Shown here: positions 41,857 to 50,940 of the stretch, piece by piece
Layout: each line of letters begins with the position of its first letter
Position numbering within the stretch: the first letter of the stretch is position 1
NCBI GenBank assembly: GCA_963807305.1
Contig: CAWEBN010000008.1
Coordinates: 310,001-374,000, forward strand
Origin: JAOPZW01 sp963807305
Lineage (GTDB): Bacteria > Actinomycetota > Thermoleophilia > Solirubrobacterales > Solirubrobacteraceae
Direction: 5' to 3'
DNA: 64,000 nucleotides
Translations under genes and position numbers: made by a program
The notes under the pieces: generated by a model
The model's database searches: none
What the model saw: the letters and a program-made list of their open reading frames with translations, nothing else
Told to the model about the DNA's origin: nothing

Positions 41857-42096
41857 TCAGGCGGCGCGGCGCTCCTCGGCGCGCGCGCCGGCCGCGGTGG
41901 GGTCGCCCTCGACCAAGGTCATGCGCGTTCCCGACGGCGCGTCGAGCATGGGGGCCGGGCCGTCGTGCCGGCGGCCGACGCGCCACGGGCGGTCGGGGAT
42001 CGAGCGTCCGTCGGGCACCACGGGATCCTGCGCGTGGGCGCCGAGGAGGGAGCTTCGCATAGCGGTTCTGAGAAGGGAGCCGGAAATCGATGTCAT
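41857..42096 (-). CDS. Small uncharacterised protein divergent from lysR
   Basis: 79 residues from ATG 42096; ATG 42123 would add nine. Polar and Arg/Pro/Gly-rich with no recognised domain: it contains AHAQDPVVPDGRSIPDRPWR and GTRMTLVEGDPTAAGARAEE. It stands divergent from a LysR gene with an AT-rich spacer, the usual place for a LysR target, and a CGGCTCCCTTCTCA stretch gives a purine-rich ribosome site on this strand. It might be a real small gene or chance coding. Confidence 0.5.
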   Translation of the reverse strand: MTSISGSLLRTAMRSSLLGAHAQDPVVPDGRSIPDRPWRVGRRHDGPAPMLDAPSGTRMTLVEGDPTAAGARAEERRAA

Positions 42097-42129
42097 GGCC
42101 ACAGTGTGCGCGCCAACAGCCATTCGTTC

Positions 42130-42166
42130 AAATCATGATTTTTGGTGCCTGATAGTTTCTGACTAT
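42130..42166. promoter_or_regulatory. LysR-type operator region
   Basis: AT-rich spacer with the perfect palindrome AAATCATGATTT (42130-42141) and the shorter inverted repeat ATAGT/ACTAT (42152-42166), which overlaps the lysR ATG at 42165. This is the layout expected for autoregulation by a LysR protein and control of the divergent gene. Confidence 0.55.
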
Positions 42167-43064
42167 GGATCCGAAGCGAGTGCTCACCTTCCGCGCGGTG
42201 GCCAACCATCGGTCGTTCACGCGGGCGGCCGAGGAGCTGGCGCTGTCGCAGCCCTCGGTCTCGCACCAGGTGGCGGCGCTCGAACGGGAGATCGGCGCGC
42301 GGCTGCTCGACCGTAGGCCGGGCGGGTTGCAGCTCACCCCTGCCGGTGCGCTGCTGCTCGAGCACGCCGACGCGATCGCCGTGCGCTTCGACCTCGCCGC
42401 GCTCCAGCTCGCCGAGATCGCCGACGACGAGCGCACGCTCCTGCGCATCGGCGCCTTCCCGACCGCGCTCGCCGGCTTCGTGCCGTCCGCTGTCGCGGGG
42501 GTCCGCGCCGCCCACCCGGGCGCCAGGGTCACCGTCGAGGAGGGCGGCGCGGACGACCTGCCCGGACGGGTGCGATCCGGAGAGCTCCATCTCGCCATCG
42601 ACTTCCAGGACGCCGCGCTCCCGCGCACCGACTTCGAAGGCACCGAGCGGCACGACCTCATGCGCGAGCCGTTCCTCGTCGCCCTCCCGCCCGACCATCG
42701 GCTCGCCGGCCAGAAGTCGGTGCGCATCCACGACCTCGCCGACGACGACTGGACCGCCGCCTACACCGACGGGCTGATCGTCCGCGCCTGCCGCGCCGCA
42801 GGCTTCGAGCCCCGTCTGGTGTCGATCACGCGTGACCAGCTCGCGATCCGCGGCCTGATCACGCGCGGACTGGCGGTCACGCTCGCGCCGCGACTGCTCG
42901 CCGATGCGTTCAGGGACACCGCGCTGCGCCCCATCGCCGGCCAGGGCCCCGAGCGTGACGTCTACGCGCTGCTGCCGCCGGGCGGCCGCCATCCCCTCGC
43001 CCAGCCGATGCTCACCGGCCTCGCCGAGGTCGCCGCGGAGCTGCGAGACGAGTTGCGTCCCTGA
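42165..43064 (+). CDS. LysR family transcriptional regulator
   Basis: 299 residues. The N-terminal winged helix is FRAVANHRSFTRAAEELALS, then QPSVSHQVAALEREIGARLL (residues 7-46). The substrate-binding domain spans 88-295 and includes RIGAFPTALAGFVPSAVAGV and LITRGLAVTLAPRLLA. The effector is unknown. AT-rich palindromes just before the gene suggest autoregulation and control of the divergent small gene. The B12-domain gene follows in the same direction, 53 bases on. Confidence 0.93.
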   Translation: MDPKRVLTFRAVANHRSFTRAAEELALSQPSVSHQVAALEREIGARLLDRRPGGLQLTPAGALLLEHADAIAVRFDLAALQLAEIADDERTLLRIGAFPTALAGFVPSAVAGVRAAHPGARVTVEEGGADDLPGRVRSGELHLAIDFQDAALPRTDFEGTERHDLMREPFLVALPPDHRLAGQKSVRIHDLADDDWTAAYTDGLIVRACRAAGFEPRLVSITRDQLAIRGLITRGLAVTLAPRLLADAFRDTALRPIAGQGPERDVYALLPPGGRHPLAQPMLTGLAEVAAELRDELRP

Positions 43065-43117
43065 GCGGCCCGGCGCCAGAGGCGGCGACCGAGGGATATT
43101 GTCGTACCGAGGCGAAG

Positions 43118-43807
43118 ATGGGCAACGGCCCCGAGAACGAGTCGCGCGAGGCTTACGAGGCCAAGGTCAGCGCGCTCGGCCGCGCCTACGTCGACGCGCT
43201 GCTCTCCGCCGACCAGGTAGCGGCCGAGATCGCGATCCGCGAGGCGATGGATGCCGGGCTGGGCACCGCGCAGATCGACGACGAGATCATCGCCCCGGCG
43301 CTGTGGCACGTCGGCGACCTCTGGGAGCGCGGCGAGATCTCCGTCGCCGACGAGCACGTCGCGACCGAGATCTCCATCCGGGTGCTCGCGCTCCAGCGCG
43401 AGGCCCAGCGCGTCGCGCAGACCCGCGGCGACTTCAGGGTCCTGCTGGCCGCTCCCGCCGGGGAGCAACACGTCGTCGCGCTGCGCATGGTCGACAACCT
43501 CCTGCGCGACGCCGGCTACGACGTGGCGATGCTCGGCTCCGACGTGCCCACCGAGGCCCTGGCCAAGCTCGTGAACCGCCGCCCACCGCACGTGGTCTGC
43601 CTGACCTCGACGATGCCCGGCGCGGCGGGCGAGGTGCTGACGGCGATCGGCACCGTCCAACGGCGATGGCCTGACGTGGGGTTCGTCGTCGGCGGCAGCG
43701 CGCTGAGCGCGCGCGTGCACCCGCGGGCCGGGATCGACGTGTGCCGGCGCGTCTCCGATGCCGTGGAGGCCGTCGACGCGATGGTCAGAGGGGGCGGCAA
43801 GAACTAG
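43118..43807 (+). CDS. Free-standing cobalamin-binding, CarH-like photoreceptor domain protein
   Basis: 229 residues. Residues 10-100 are the four-helix cap: the CarH/LitR signature W-x9-E-H is intact (Trp69, Glu79, His80 in LWERGEISVADEH). Residues 105-225 are the B12-binding Rossmann domain with the lower ligand in GEQHVVALRMV (His118; the family ExHxxG reads ExHxxA), then LLRDAGYDVAMLGSDVPTEA and VVGGSALSARVHP. CarH proteins bind adenosylcobalamin and respond to light, but they carry a MerR DNA-binding domain; none is present here. It might work through a partner protein. Partner and light response are inference. Confidence 0.88.
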   Translation: MGNGPENESREAYEAKVSALGRAYVDALLSADQVAAEIAIREAMDAGLGTAQIDDEIIAPALWHVGDLWERGEISVADEHVATEISIRVLALQREAQRVAQTRGDFRVLLAAPAGEQHVVALRMVDNLLRDAGYDVAMLGSDVPTEALAKLVNRRPPHVVCLTSTMPGAAGEVLTAIGTVQRRWPDVGFVVGGSALSARVHPRAGIDVCRRVSDAVEAVDAMVRGGGKN

Positions 43808-43828
43808 GCCCCGCCGCCCCGCGGAGGG

Positions 43829-46120
43829 TCAGAGCGCGGCCCGTGCGCGGTTGAGCGCCCCCCACACGCGCAGCGGCGTCATCGGCAGGTCGCGCATCCG
43901 CAGCCCGGTGGCCGCGGCGATGGCGTTGGCCACGGCGGCGGGGACGCCCACCACCGGGGGCTCGCCGACGCCCTTGGCGCCGAAGGGACCGTCGGGCGCC
44001 GGGACCTCGACGATCTCGGCGTCGATCGGGGGGACGGTGTCGATCGTGGGCATCGCGTACTCGACGAAGGAGCCGGTGCGCAGCTGGCCGTCCTCGTCGT
44101 AGGCGAGCTGCTCGAAGAGCGCCCAGCCGAAGCCCTGCGTGACGCCGCCGACCAGCTGGCCGGAGACGAGCGCGGGGTTCAGGGCGCGGCCGACGTCCTG
44201 GGCGATGACGTGGTGAAGGAGCGTCACCGCGCCGGTCTCCCGGTCCACGCGGACGTGGGACAGGTGGGCGGCGGCGCCCGGTGCGCGGCTGGTCTGCGCG
44301 GTGCCGCCGTACCCCTCGACCGGCGCGTAGGGGCTGCCGAAGCTCAGCACCTTGGACGCGAGCTCGGCGATGTCCAGCGCGCGGTCCGGCGAGCCGATGG
44401 GACGGATCGAGCCGTCGACCACCTCGAGGTCCTCGGGGGCGATCTCGAGCTCGGTGGAGGCGACGTCGAGCAGCCGCTCGCGGGCCTGCTCGGCGGCTCG
44501 CTGCACGGCCCGGCCGACGGTGTAGATGACCTTGCTGCCGCCGCTCAGCCCTGCGTACGGCGCGGCCGACGTGTCGCCGGCCGTCACGCGGACCGACTCG
44601 TGCGACAGGCCGAAGGCCTCGGCGGCGATCGACTGGAACACCGTCTCCGTCCCGCTCATGTCGACCGCGCCGGTGACGATCGTCAGCTTGCCGTCGGCGT
44701 CCAGGCGGCAACTCGCGGCCGCGGGCTCGAGCCCTCCGGGCCACCAGCCGACCGCGACGCCGACGCCCTCGCCGTCGGGCAGGGAGCCGCGGTGCTCCCA
44801 CAGCGGGTGCGCGCGCAGGCGCTCCAGGCACTCGGCGGCGCCGAAGACCGGGAAGGGGTTGCCGTCGAGCCCCTGGTCGCCCTCGCGCAGCACGTTGCGC
44901 AGGCGCAGCTCGATCGGGTCGAGGCCCAGCTCGGTGGCCAGCTCGTCGACGAGCGTCTCGATGGCGAAGGCCGCCGGCGGCGCCGACGGCGCGCGATAGG
45001 CGCCGAAGCCGACGCGATTCGTCAGGACCCCATAGGAGGCGACGTCGCGGGCCTGCCAGCGATACGGGCCCGAGGCGAGCATGGCGGCGAGCGCCTCGAA
45101 GCCGAACTCGTCGTTGCTGCCGCGGTCGAGGACGATGCGCCCGCGCACGCCGGTCAGGTCGCCCTCGGCCGTCGCGCCCGCCTCGAGCTCGATGACCTCG
45201 CCGGGCGCCGGGTTGGACGCCGCGAAGTCCTCGATGCGCGTCAGGGCCAGGCGGACGGGGCGCTCGAGGCGCACGCAGGCGGCGGCCGCCAACGGCTCGG
45301 CGATCATGAGCTTGCCCCCGAAGGCGCCGCCCAGCGGCGCCGCGCGCACGCGCACGCGGTCGTGCGGCCAGCCGAGCAGGTCGGCCAGCTGCTGGCGCGT
45401 GCTGAAGGCACCCTGCGTGCTCGAGTTGACCACGAGGCCGCCCTCGGGCTCGAGCCACGCGGTGGCCACCTGCGGCTCCATGTAGCCCTGGTGGATCCAG
45501 CTCGTGCTGTAGCGCCCGCCCGCCCGCGCCGTCCCCCCGGCCAGGGCCGCCTCCGCGTCGCCGACGCTCATGCGCTGTCGCCCGGCGACGTTGTCCGACA
45601 GCTCCTCCTCGTCGCCGCCCGCGTCGCCGCCACCGGCCGCGGCGTGCGCGCCGCCGACGTCCGCGCCGTCGCCCTCGACGACATCCACACGCGCCCGGGC
45701 CGCGCCCGGCGCCATCGACGACTCGAGATCGAGCGCTGCGTCCAGCGGCGCGATGTCGACGACGACCTCGTCGACGCCGTCAGCCGCCGCGGCCTCCGTC
45801 TCGGCCACGACCAGCGCCACGGGCTGCCCGGAGTAGACGACCTCCGAGCGCGCCAGCGGCTGCCCGGCGCGCCCCGCGGCGCCCGCGACGAAGGGCAGAT
45901 CGGCCGCGGTCAGGACCGCGACGACCCCCGGCACGTCGAGCGCCGCCGAGCCGTCGATGCCGTCGATGCGCCCGTGCGCCTCGGCCGCGAGGACCAGCCG
46001 CGCGTGGAGCAGGCCGGGGACGGGGACGTCGGCGGCGTAGCGCGTCGAGCCGCGGACCTTGCCCTCCCCGTCGCTGCGTCGCCGCGGAACGCCGATTGCC
46101 GAGCTCGTCGTCGTGGCCAT
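43829..46120 (-). CDS. Molybdenum hydroxylase large subunit (xanthine dehydrogenase/CO dehydrogenase family)
   Basis: 763 residues from ATG 46120. Residues 8-130 are the hammerhead domain (VRGSTRYAADVPVPGLLHAR). The molybdopterin-binding domains follow, with GGAFGGK at about 265, FGAYRAPSAPPAAFAIETLV, and the catalytic Glu in GVGEPPVVGVPAAVANAI near the C-terminus. Between residues about 135 and 180 lies an unusual acidic Gly/Ala-rich insertion (VEGDGADVGGAHAAAGGGDA). The FAD and 2Fe-2S subunits that normally accompany it are not in the window. The substrate is not predictable; it needs the cofactor that moeA helps make. Confidence 0.92.
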   Translation of the reverse strand: MATTTSSAIGVPRRRSDGEGKVRGSTRYAADVPVPGLLHARLVLAAEAHGRIDGIDGSAALDVPGVVAVLTAADLPFVAGAAGRAGQPLARSEVVYSGQPVALVVAETEAAAADGVDEVVVDIAPLDAALDLESSMAPGAARARVDVVEGDGADVGGAHAAAGGGDAGGDEEELSDNVAGRQRMSVGDAEAALAGGTARAGGRYSTSWIHQGYMEPQVATAWLEPEGGLVVNSSTQGAFSTRQQLADLLGWPHDRVRVRAAPLGGAFGGKLMIAEPLAAAACVRLERPVRLALTRIEDFAASNPAPGEVIELEAGATAEGDLTGVRGRIVLDRGSNDEFGFEALAAMLASGPYRWQARDVASYGVLTNRVGFGAYRAPSAPPAAFAIETLVDELATELGLDPIELRLRNVLREGDQGLDGNPFPVFGAAECLERLRAHPLWEHRGSLPDGEGVGVAVGWWPGGLEPAAASCRLDADGKLTIVTGAVDMSGTETVFQSIAAEAFGLSHESVRVTAGDTSAAPYAGLSGGSKVIYTVGRAVQRAAEQARERLLDVASTELEIAPEDLEVVDGSIRPIGSPDRALDIAELASKVLSFGSPYAPVEGYGGTAQTSRAPGAAAHLSHVRVDRETGAVTLLHHVIAQDVGRALNPALVSGQLVGGVTQGFGWALFEQLAYDEDGQLRTGSFVEYAMPTIDTVPPIDAEIVEVPAPDGPFGAKGVGEPPVVGVPAAVANAIAAATGLRMRDLPMTPLRVWGALNRARAAL

Positions 46121-46224
46121 GGCCACAAAGTACTGAGCGAGCCTCGCCGGCCAATGGTGCCGCAGCCGGCCGGCCGGCGTCGCGTAGACCGTCCGCGGGC
46201 CATGCCAGTACGGTTCGCGCACCC

Positions 46225-48156
46225 ATGCGCCAGGTCGTCGGTGACGTGCCACTGGGCGGAAGCCCTTATCCCCCGATCGCGGACTACGCGTTCCTCTCCG
46301 ACTGCGAAGTGTGCGCGCTCGTGGCGCCGAGCGGCAACGTCGAGTGGATGTGTGTCCCGCGCTTCGACGGGCCCTCGATCTTCGGCGCCATGCTCGACCG
46401 CGACGCCGGGTCCTTCAGGCTCGCGCCCGTCGACACCTCGGTGCCCGCGGGCCAGCGCTACCTGCCCGGGACCATGGTCCTCGAGACGACATGGGGCACG
46501 CGCACGGGCTGGGTCATCGTCCGCGACGTGCTGCTCGTCGGGCCCTGGCACCACGACGACGAGCGCTCGCACACGCACCGGCGCTCGCCGACCGACAACG
46601 ATGCCGACCACGTCCTGCTGCGCACGCTGCGCTGCGTGAACGGGCGCGTCGAGATGCACATGGAGTGCGAGCCGCGCGTGGACTACGGGCGCAAGGGCGT
46701 CACCTGGGAGTACGGCGGCCCCGGCTACGGCAAGGCGGTCGGCACGGCGGAGGGCGAGGCGCTCGCGCTGACGCTCACCACCGATCTGCGCATCGGCTTC
46801 GAGGGCGGCCGCGCCCGCGCGCGCACGACCCTGCGCGACGGCGACACCGCGTTCATCGCGCTGTCGTGGAGCGATCACGGCGGCCCCGAGACCTACGACG
46901 ACGCCTACCACCGTCTCGTCTTCACCGCCGATTACTGGCACGAGTGGCTCAGCCACGGCGAGTTCCCGGACCATCCGTGGCGCACCTACCTGCAGCGCAG
47001 CGCGCTGACCCTCAAGGGGCTGACCTACGCGCCGACGGGCGCGATGATCGCGGCGGCGACCACGTCGCTGCCCGAGACGCCCGGCGGCGAGCGAAACTGG
47101 GACTACCGCTACGCCTGGATCCGCGACTCGACCTTCATGCTCTGGGGCCTCTACACGCTGGGCTTCGACGAGGAGGCCAACGACTTCTTCTATTTCATCC
47201 GCGATGTCGCCTCGAAGACCGACGACGAGCTGCAGATCATGTACGGCATCGGCGGCGAGGAGACGCTGACCGAGGAGATGCTGCTGCACCTCGACGGCTA
47301 CGAGCACGCCCAGCCGGTGCGCGTCGGCAACGGCGCCTACGCCCAGAAGCAGCACGACGTGTGGGGCGCGCTGCTGGACTCGATCTACCTGCACACCAAG
47401 TCGCGCGACGGGCTGGCCGAGTCGACCTGGGAGATCCTCGTCAAGCAGGTGGACCATGCGATCGCCGCGTGGCGCGAGCCCGACCGCGGGGTCTGGGAGG
47501 TGCGCGGCGAGCCGCAGCACTTCACCTCGTCGAAGGTCATGTGCTGGGTCGCCTGCGACCGCGGGGCGCGACTGGCGCGCCTGCGCGAGGACCATGAGCG
47601 CAGCGAGCACTGGCAGCTCGAGGCCGACCTCATCCACGCCGACATCTGCGAGCACGGCATCGACGACCGCGGGGTCTTCTGCCAGCACTACGACACGGCG
47701 GCGCTCGACGCCTCGTGCCTGCTCATCCCGCTGGTGCGCTTCCTGCCCCCCGACGACGAGCGCGTCGTCGCAACGGTCAACGCCATCGCCGACGAGCTCA
47801 CCATCAACGGCCTCGTGCAGCGCTACAAGATCGAGGAGACCGACGACGGCCTCGCCGGCGAGGAGGGCACCTTCGCCATCTGCTCGTTCTGGCTGGTCAG
47901 CGCGCTGGCCGAGATCGGCCAGCACGACCGCGCGCGCTCGTTGTGCGAGAAGATGCTGGGCTTCGCGTCGAGCCTCAACCTGTACGCCGAGGAAATCGAC
48001 GCGCGCTCCGGACGTCACCTGGGCAACTTCCCCCAGGCCTTCACACACCTTGCTCTCATCAACGCCGTCATGCACGTCATCCGCGCCGACCATGACCTCG
48101 CCTCGTCCCAGCCGCTGATGGAGTCACGCCGCGAGGAGGTGTCGCTCGGTGAGTGA
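46225..48156 (+). CDS. Glycoside hydrolase family 15 protein (glucoamylase/trehalase-like)
   Basis: 643 residues from ATG 46225. The N-terminal beta-sandwich domain begins PPIADYAFLSDCEVCALVAP and GNVEWMCVPRFDGPSIFGAM, diagnostic of the actinobacterial GH15 group that includes trehalases. The (alpha/alpha)6 barrel shows NWDYRYAWIRDSTFMLWGLY (about 291-310) and the catalytic-acid region EEGTFAICSFWLVSALAEIG near residue 545. There is no signal peptide. It hydrolyses alpha-glucosides such as trehalose or maltodextrin to glucose. It overlaps the downstream pgl by eight bases, so glucose release and the pentose phosphate pathway are co-expressed. Confidence 0.93.
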   Translation: MRQVVGDVPLGGSPYPPIADYAFLSDCEVCALVAPSGNVEWMCVPRFDGPSIFGAMLDRDAGSFRLAPVDTSVPAGQRYLPGTMVLETTWGTRTGWVIVRDVLLVGPWHHDDERSHTHRRSPTDNDADHVLLRTLRCVNGRVEMHMECEPRVDYGRKGVTWEYGGPGYGKAVGTAEGEALALTLTTDLRIGFEGGRARARTTLRDGDTAFIALSWSDHGGPETYDDAYHRLVFTADYWHEWLSHGEFPDHPWRTYLQRSALTLKGLTYAPTGAMIAAATTSLPETPGGERNWDYRYAWIRDSTFMLWGLYTLGFDEEANDFFYFIRDVASKTDDELQIMYGIGGEETLTEEMLLHLDGYEHAQPVRVGNGAYAQKQHDVWGALLDSIYLHTKSRDGLAESTWEILVKQVDHAIAAWREPDRGVWEVRGEPQHFTSSKVMCWVACDRGARLARLREDHERSEHWQLEADLIHADICEHGIDDRGVFCQHYDTAALDASCLLIPLVRFLPPDDERVVATVNAIADELTINGLVQRYKIEETDDGLAGEEGTFAICSFWLVSALAEIGQHDRARSLCEKMLGFASSLNLYAEEIDARSGRHLGNFPQAFTHLALINAVMHVIRADHDLASSQPLMESRREEVSLGE

Positions 48157-48820
48157 CAAGCCCATCGTCACCCGCTGCGAGGGTCCCGAGGCGGTCGCCG
48201 TGCGCGTCGCCGAGGTGATGGCGGCCGCCATCGACGGCGCCCGCACCATCCACGGCGTGGCGCACGTCGCGCTCTCGGGTGGCTCGGTCGTGCGCGCCTA
48301 CGAGCTGGTCGGCCCGCAGCTGCCCGACTGGCGCGACGTGCATCTCTGGTACGGCGACGAGCGCTGCGTGCCGCTCGACGACGAGGAGTCCAACCACCGC
48401 CTCGCCACCGCCCACCTGGAGGCCGCCGAGGCGACGTGGCACCCCGTGCCGACGCAGCTCGGCTGCGAGGAGTCTGCGGCCGCCTATGCCGAGGAGATCG
48501 CCGGCGTCACGCTCGACGTCGCGGTCAACGGCATGGGCCCCGACGGGCACACCGCCTCGCTCTTCCCCGGCTTCCCCCAGGTCCACGCCGAGGGCGTGTG
48601 CGTCGCGGTCCACGGCTCCCCCAAGCCGCCGCCCGACCGCGTGACGCTGACCTTCCCCAAGCTCAACGCCTCGCACCGGATCCTGCTCGTCGTCACGGGC
48701 GCGGAGAAGGCCCCGATGCTCGCGCGGGTCATCGCGGGCCCGGACCCCGACGTCCCCGCCTCGCTGCTGGACCGCGGGCGCCTGGAGATCGTCGCCGACG
48801 CCGCAGCGCTCGATGGCTGA
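48149..48820 (+). CDS. pgl: 6-phosphogluconolactonase
   Basis: 223 residues from GTG 48149. Family motifs: VALSGGSVVRAYELV, DVHLWYGDERCVPLDDEESN and GMGPDGHTASLFPGFPQV, which hold the substrate phosphate and active-site residues. It hydrolyses 6-phosphogluconolactone made by Zwf. It is about 24 kb from the glk-tal-pgi-zwf-opcA operon, where most actinobacteria keep it. It overlaps the GH15 gene before it and the phosphatase gene after it by eight bases each, a tight three-gene operon. Confidence 0.95.
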   Translation: MSDKPIVTRCEGPEAVAVRVAEVMAAAIDGARTIHGVAHVALSGGSVVRAYELVGPQLPDWRDVHLWYGDERCVPLDDEESNHRLATAHLEAAEATWHPVPTQLGCEESAAAYAEEIAGVTLDVAVNGMGPDGHTASLFPGFPQVHAEGVCVAVHGSPKPPPDRVTLTFPKLNASHRILLVVTGAEKAPMLARVIAGPDPDVPASLLDRGRLEIVADAAALDG

Positions 48821-49373
48821 CGAGGTCTGGCTCCTGCGCCACGCCGAGACGGAGTGGTCGCGGTCCGGACAGCACACCGGACGCACGGACATCCCGCTCA
48901 CCGACGCCGGGCGCGACGTGGCCCGCGGGCTGGGCGAGCGCCTCGCCGGCGAGGACTTCGCCCTCGTGCTCTGCTCTCCGCTCTCGCGGGCGCGGGAGAC
49001 GGCGCAGCTCGCGGGGCTCGAATGCTCGGGACTGCGCGACGACCTGCTCGAGTGGGACTACGGCGAGTACGAGGGCCTGACCACGCCGGAGATCCGCACG
49101 GACCGCCCGGACTGGTTCCTGTGGCGCGACGGCGTGCCCGGCGGCGAGATGCCGGATGACGTCGCGGCGCGCTGTGACCGCGTCATCGCCGAGGTCCGCG
49201 CCGTCGAGGGCGGGGTCGCGCTCGTGGCGCACGGCCACATCCTGCGCGCCCTGGCGGCGCGCTGGATCGACGCGCCGATCGATCTCGGCGGGCGGCTCCA
49301 CCTGGGGACCGGCACGGTGTCCGTGCTGGCCTACGAGCGCGAGGTCGCCGTGATCAGCCGCTGGAACACCTGA
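48813..49373 (+). CDS. Histidine phosphatase (phosphoglycerate-mutase-like) family protein
   Basis: 186 residues. The phosphohistidine motif is LLRHAETEWSRSGQHTGRTD (residues 7-26); later motifs are LCSPLSRARETAQLAGLE, the acid in LLEWDYGEYEGLT and the second His in VALVAHGHILRALAARW. The family includes phosphoglycerate mutases and broad phosphatases for sugar phosphates and nucleotides; the TD(I/L)PLT pattern is closer to phosphatases. Third gene in the GH15-pgl operon, so a sugar-phosphate substrate is likely. Confidence 0.92.
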   Translation: MADEVWLLRHAETEWSRSGQHTGRTDIPLTDAGRDVARGLGERLAGEDFALVLCSPLSRARETAQLAGLECSGLRDDLLEWDYGEYEGLTTPEIRTDRPDWFLWRDGVPGGEMPDDVAARCDRVIAEVRAVEGGVALVAHGHILRALAARWIDAPIDLGGRLHLGTGTVSVLAYEREVAVISRWNT

Positions 49374-49384
49374 CGGTCCGGGTC

Positions 49385-49425
49385 GGAGCCGACGCCCACC
49401 TCACCCCTGGTGGGCGCCGGGCTCC
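49385..49425. terminator. Bidirectional hairpin terminator
   Basis: The inner stem CGCCCACC (49393-49400) pairs with GGTGGGCG (49409-49416) across TCACCCCT; the outer stem GGAGCC (49385-49390) pairs with GGCTCC (49420-49425). It separates the convergent histidine phosphatase and FAD-oxidase genes. Confidence 0.75.
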
Positions 49426-49436
49426 TTGCCTGGCGG

Positions 49437-50831
49437 CTAGGCCGCCGGCTGGATGTTCTGGTTGACGCGGAAGAGGTTCTCCGGGTCGTACTGGGCCTTG
49501 ATGCGCGCCAGCCGGTCGTAGTTGTCGCGGTAGCTCGCGCGGACTCGCTCCTGGCCCTCGTCCATCATCATGTTCACGTAGGCGCCGCCGGCGGAGTACG
49601 GGTGCAGCGCCTCCGAGTAGTCGACGCTCCACTTGCGCACGGCGCCGACGTTGGCCGGGTCGGGATCGACGCCCGCGAAGACCGAGCTCCAGTTCGCCTC
49701 GCGGTAGCTCCACGGGGTGTCGGTCGAGCCCACGTCGTGGGCCGCGCCATCGATCGGGTACATGTGCATCGTCGACTTCAGCGTCGGCATCGCCTCGCCG
49801 AAGCGCTGGTGGATGGCGACCGCCTCGTCGGGGATCTCGTTGACGAAGTCCGCACGCCAGTACCACTGCTCGCCCTTGGGGTACAGGCCGTCGAAGGCGC
49901 TCTGCAGCATCGGGTGGGGCATCGGCGCCACGCCATGCATGAGCGGCTCGGGCACGGCCTCCAGCAGCGGGGCCATCGCCGCCGCCGCGTCCTGCTCGGC
50001 GCCGACGTAGCACCAGACGACGCCGCACACCTTGCGCATGTGGATCTCCTCGGGGAACGGCGGCCCCGGAGGCACGGTATGGAAGGCGAAGAAGCCGCCG
50101 AGCTCGCGCGGGGCGCCGGGGAGGAACTCGCGGTAGGCCGAGAGGATCTCGGCGCCCTGCTCGACGGGCCAGAAGGTCGGGCCGCCGATGACGGTGCCGA
50201 CCTCGTGCAGGCGGAAGGTGAACGAGGTCACGACCCCGAAGTTGCCGCCGCCGCCGCGGATCGCCCAGAACAGGTCGGCGTTCTCTCCGGCGCTCGCGCG
50301 GACGCGCTCGCCGCTGGCCAGGACGAGCTCGGCCTCGAGCAGGTTGTCGATGGTCAGGCCGCACTTGCGGGTCAGGTGGCCGAGGCCGCCGCCGAGGGTC
50401 AGGCCGCCGACGCCGGTCGTCGAGATGATCCCGCTCGGCGTGGCGAGGCCGTGCGCGTTGGTGGCGGTGTCGACCTCGCTCCAGATGCAGCCGCCGCCGA
50501 CCCGGACGGTCTTGTTGGCGGGATCGACCTCGACGTCCTTCAGCAGCGAGAGATCGATCACGACTCCGTCGTCGCAGGTGCCCAGGCCCGCGCCGTTGTG
50601 GCCGCCGCCGCGGACGGCCAGCAGCAGGCCGTGGTCGCGGGCGAAGCCGACCGCGGTGGCCACCTCGTCGGCGTCGGCGCAGCGGGCGATGAGCGCCGGC
50701 CGCTTGTCGATCATGGCGTTGTAGACCGCGCGCGCCTCGTCGTAGTCGGCATCGCCGGGCCCGATCAGCCGGCCCCGGAACCCGGTGAGCTCCTGGCGGG
50801 CGGCCTGCGCGGGCGTGGTCATCGTGCTCAT
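49437..50831 (-). CDS. FAD-linked oxidoreductase with berberine-bridge-like C-terminus
   Basis: 464 residues. The PCMH-type FAD domain contains LLLAVRGGGHNGAGLGTCDD (residues 69-88), with the His that forms the covalent flavin bond in this family, then TTGVGGLTLGGGLGHLTRKC and RGGGGNFGVVTSFTFRLHEV. The BBE C-terminus ends NYDRLARIKAQYDPENLFRV. No second covalent Cys is evident at the usual site. Relatives oxidise sugars, alcohols or secondary metabolites with oxygen. It is divergent from the large LuxR regulator at 50941, its probable controller. Confidence 0.92.
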   Translation of the reverse strand: MSTMTTPAQAARQELTGFRGRLIGPGDADYDEARAVYNAMIDKRPALIARCADADEVATAVGFARDHGLLLAVRGGGHNGAGLGTCDDGVVIDLSLLKDVEVDPANKTVRVGGGCIWSEVDTATNAHGLATPSGIISTTGVGGLTLGGGLGHLTRKCGLTIDNLLEAELVLASGERVRASAGENADLFWAIRGGGGNFGVVTSFTFRLHEVGTVIGGPTFWPVEQGAEILSAYREFLPGAPRELGGFFAFHTVPPGPPFPEEIHMRKVCGVVWCYVGAEQDAAAAMAPLLEAVPEPLMHGVAPMPHPMLQSAFDGLYPKGEQWYWRADFVNEIPDEAVAIHQRFGEAMPTLKSTMHMYPIDGAAHDVGSTDTPWSYREANWSSVFAGVDPDPANVGAVRKWSVDYSEALHPYSAGGAYVNMMMDEGQERVRASYRDNYDRLARIKAQYDPENLFRVNQNIQPAA

Positions 50832-50940
50832 GCGTCCCCCTTGGTAGTCGTCCGGCGAACCTAACCCCCGGACTTGGTGCTTGTCATGACGCGCACTGAT
50901 CCACTTTCTTCCCGCCTGGATCTCCGGCCGCCGTACCGCG

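Noticed and set aside
43808..43828. Terminator between the B12-domain and molybdenum hydroxylase genes
   Set aside because: Only a weak GC-rich pairing is possible in 21 bases; not distinct from background.
45910..48093. 727-codon frame antisense to the GH15 gene
   Set aside because: Shadow frame; the plus-strand product has all GH15 motifs.
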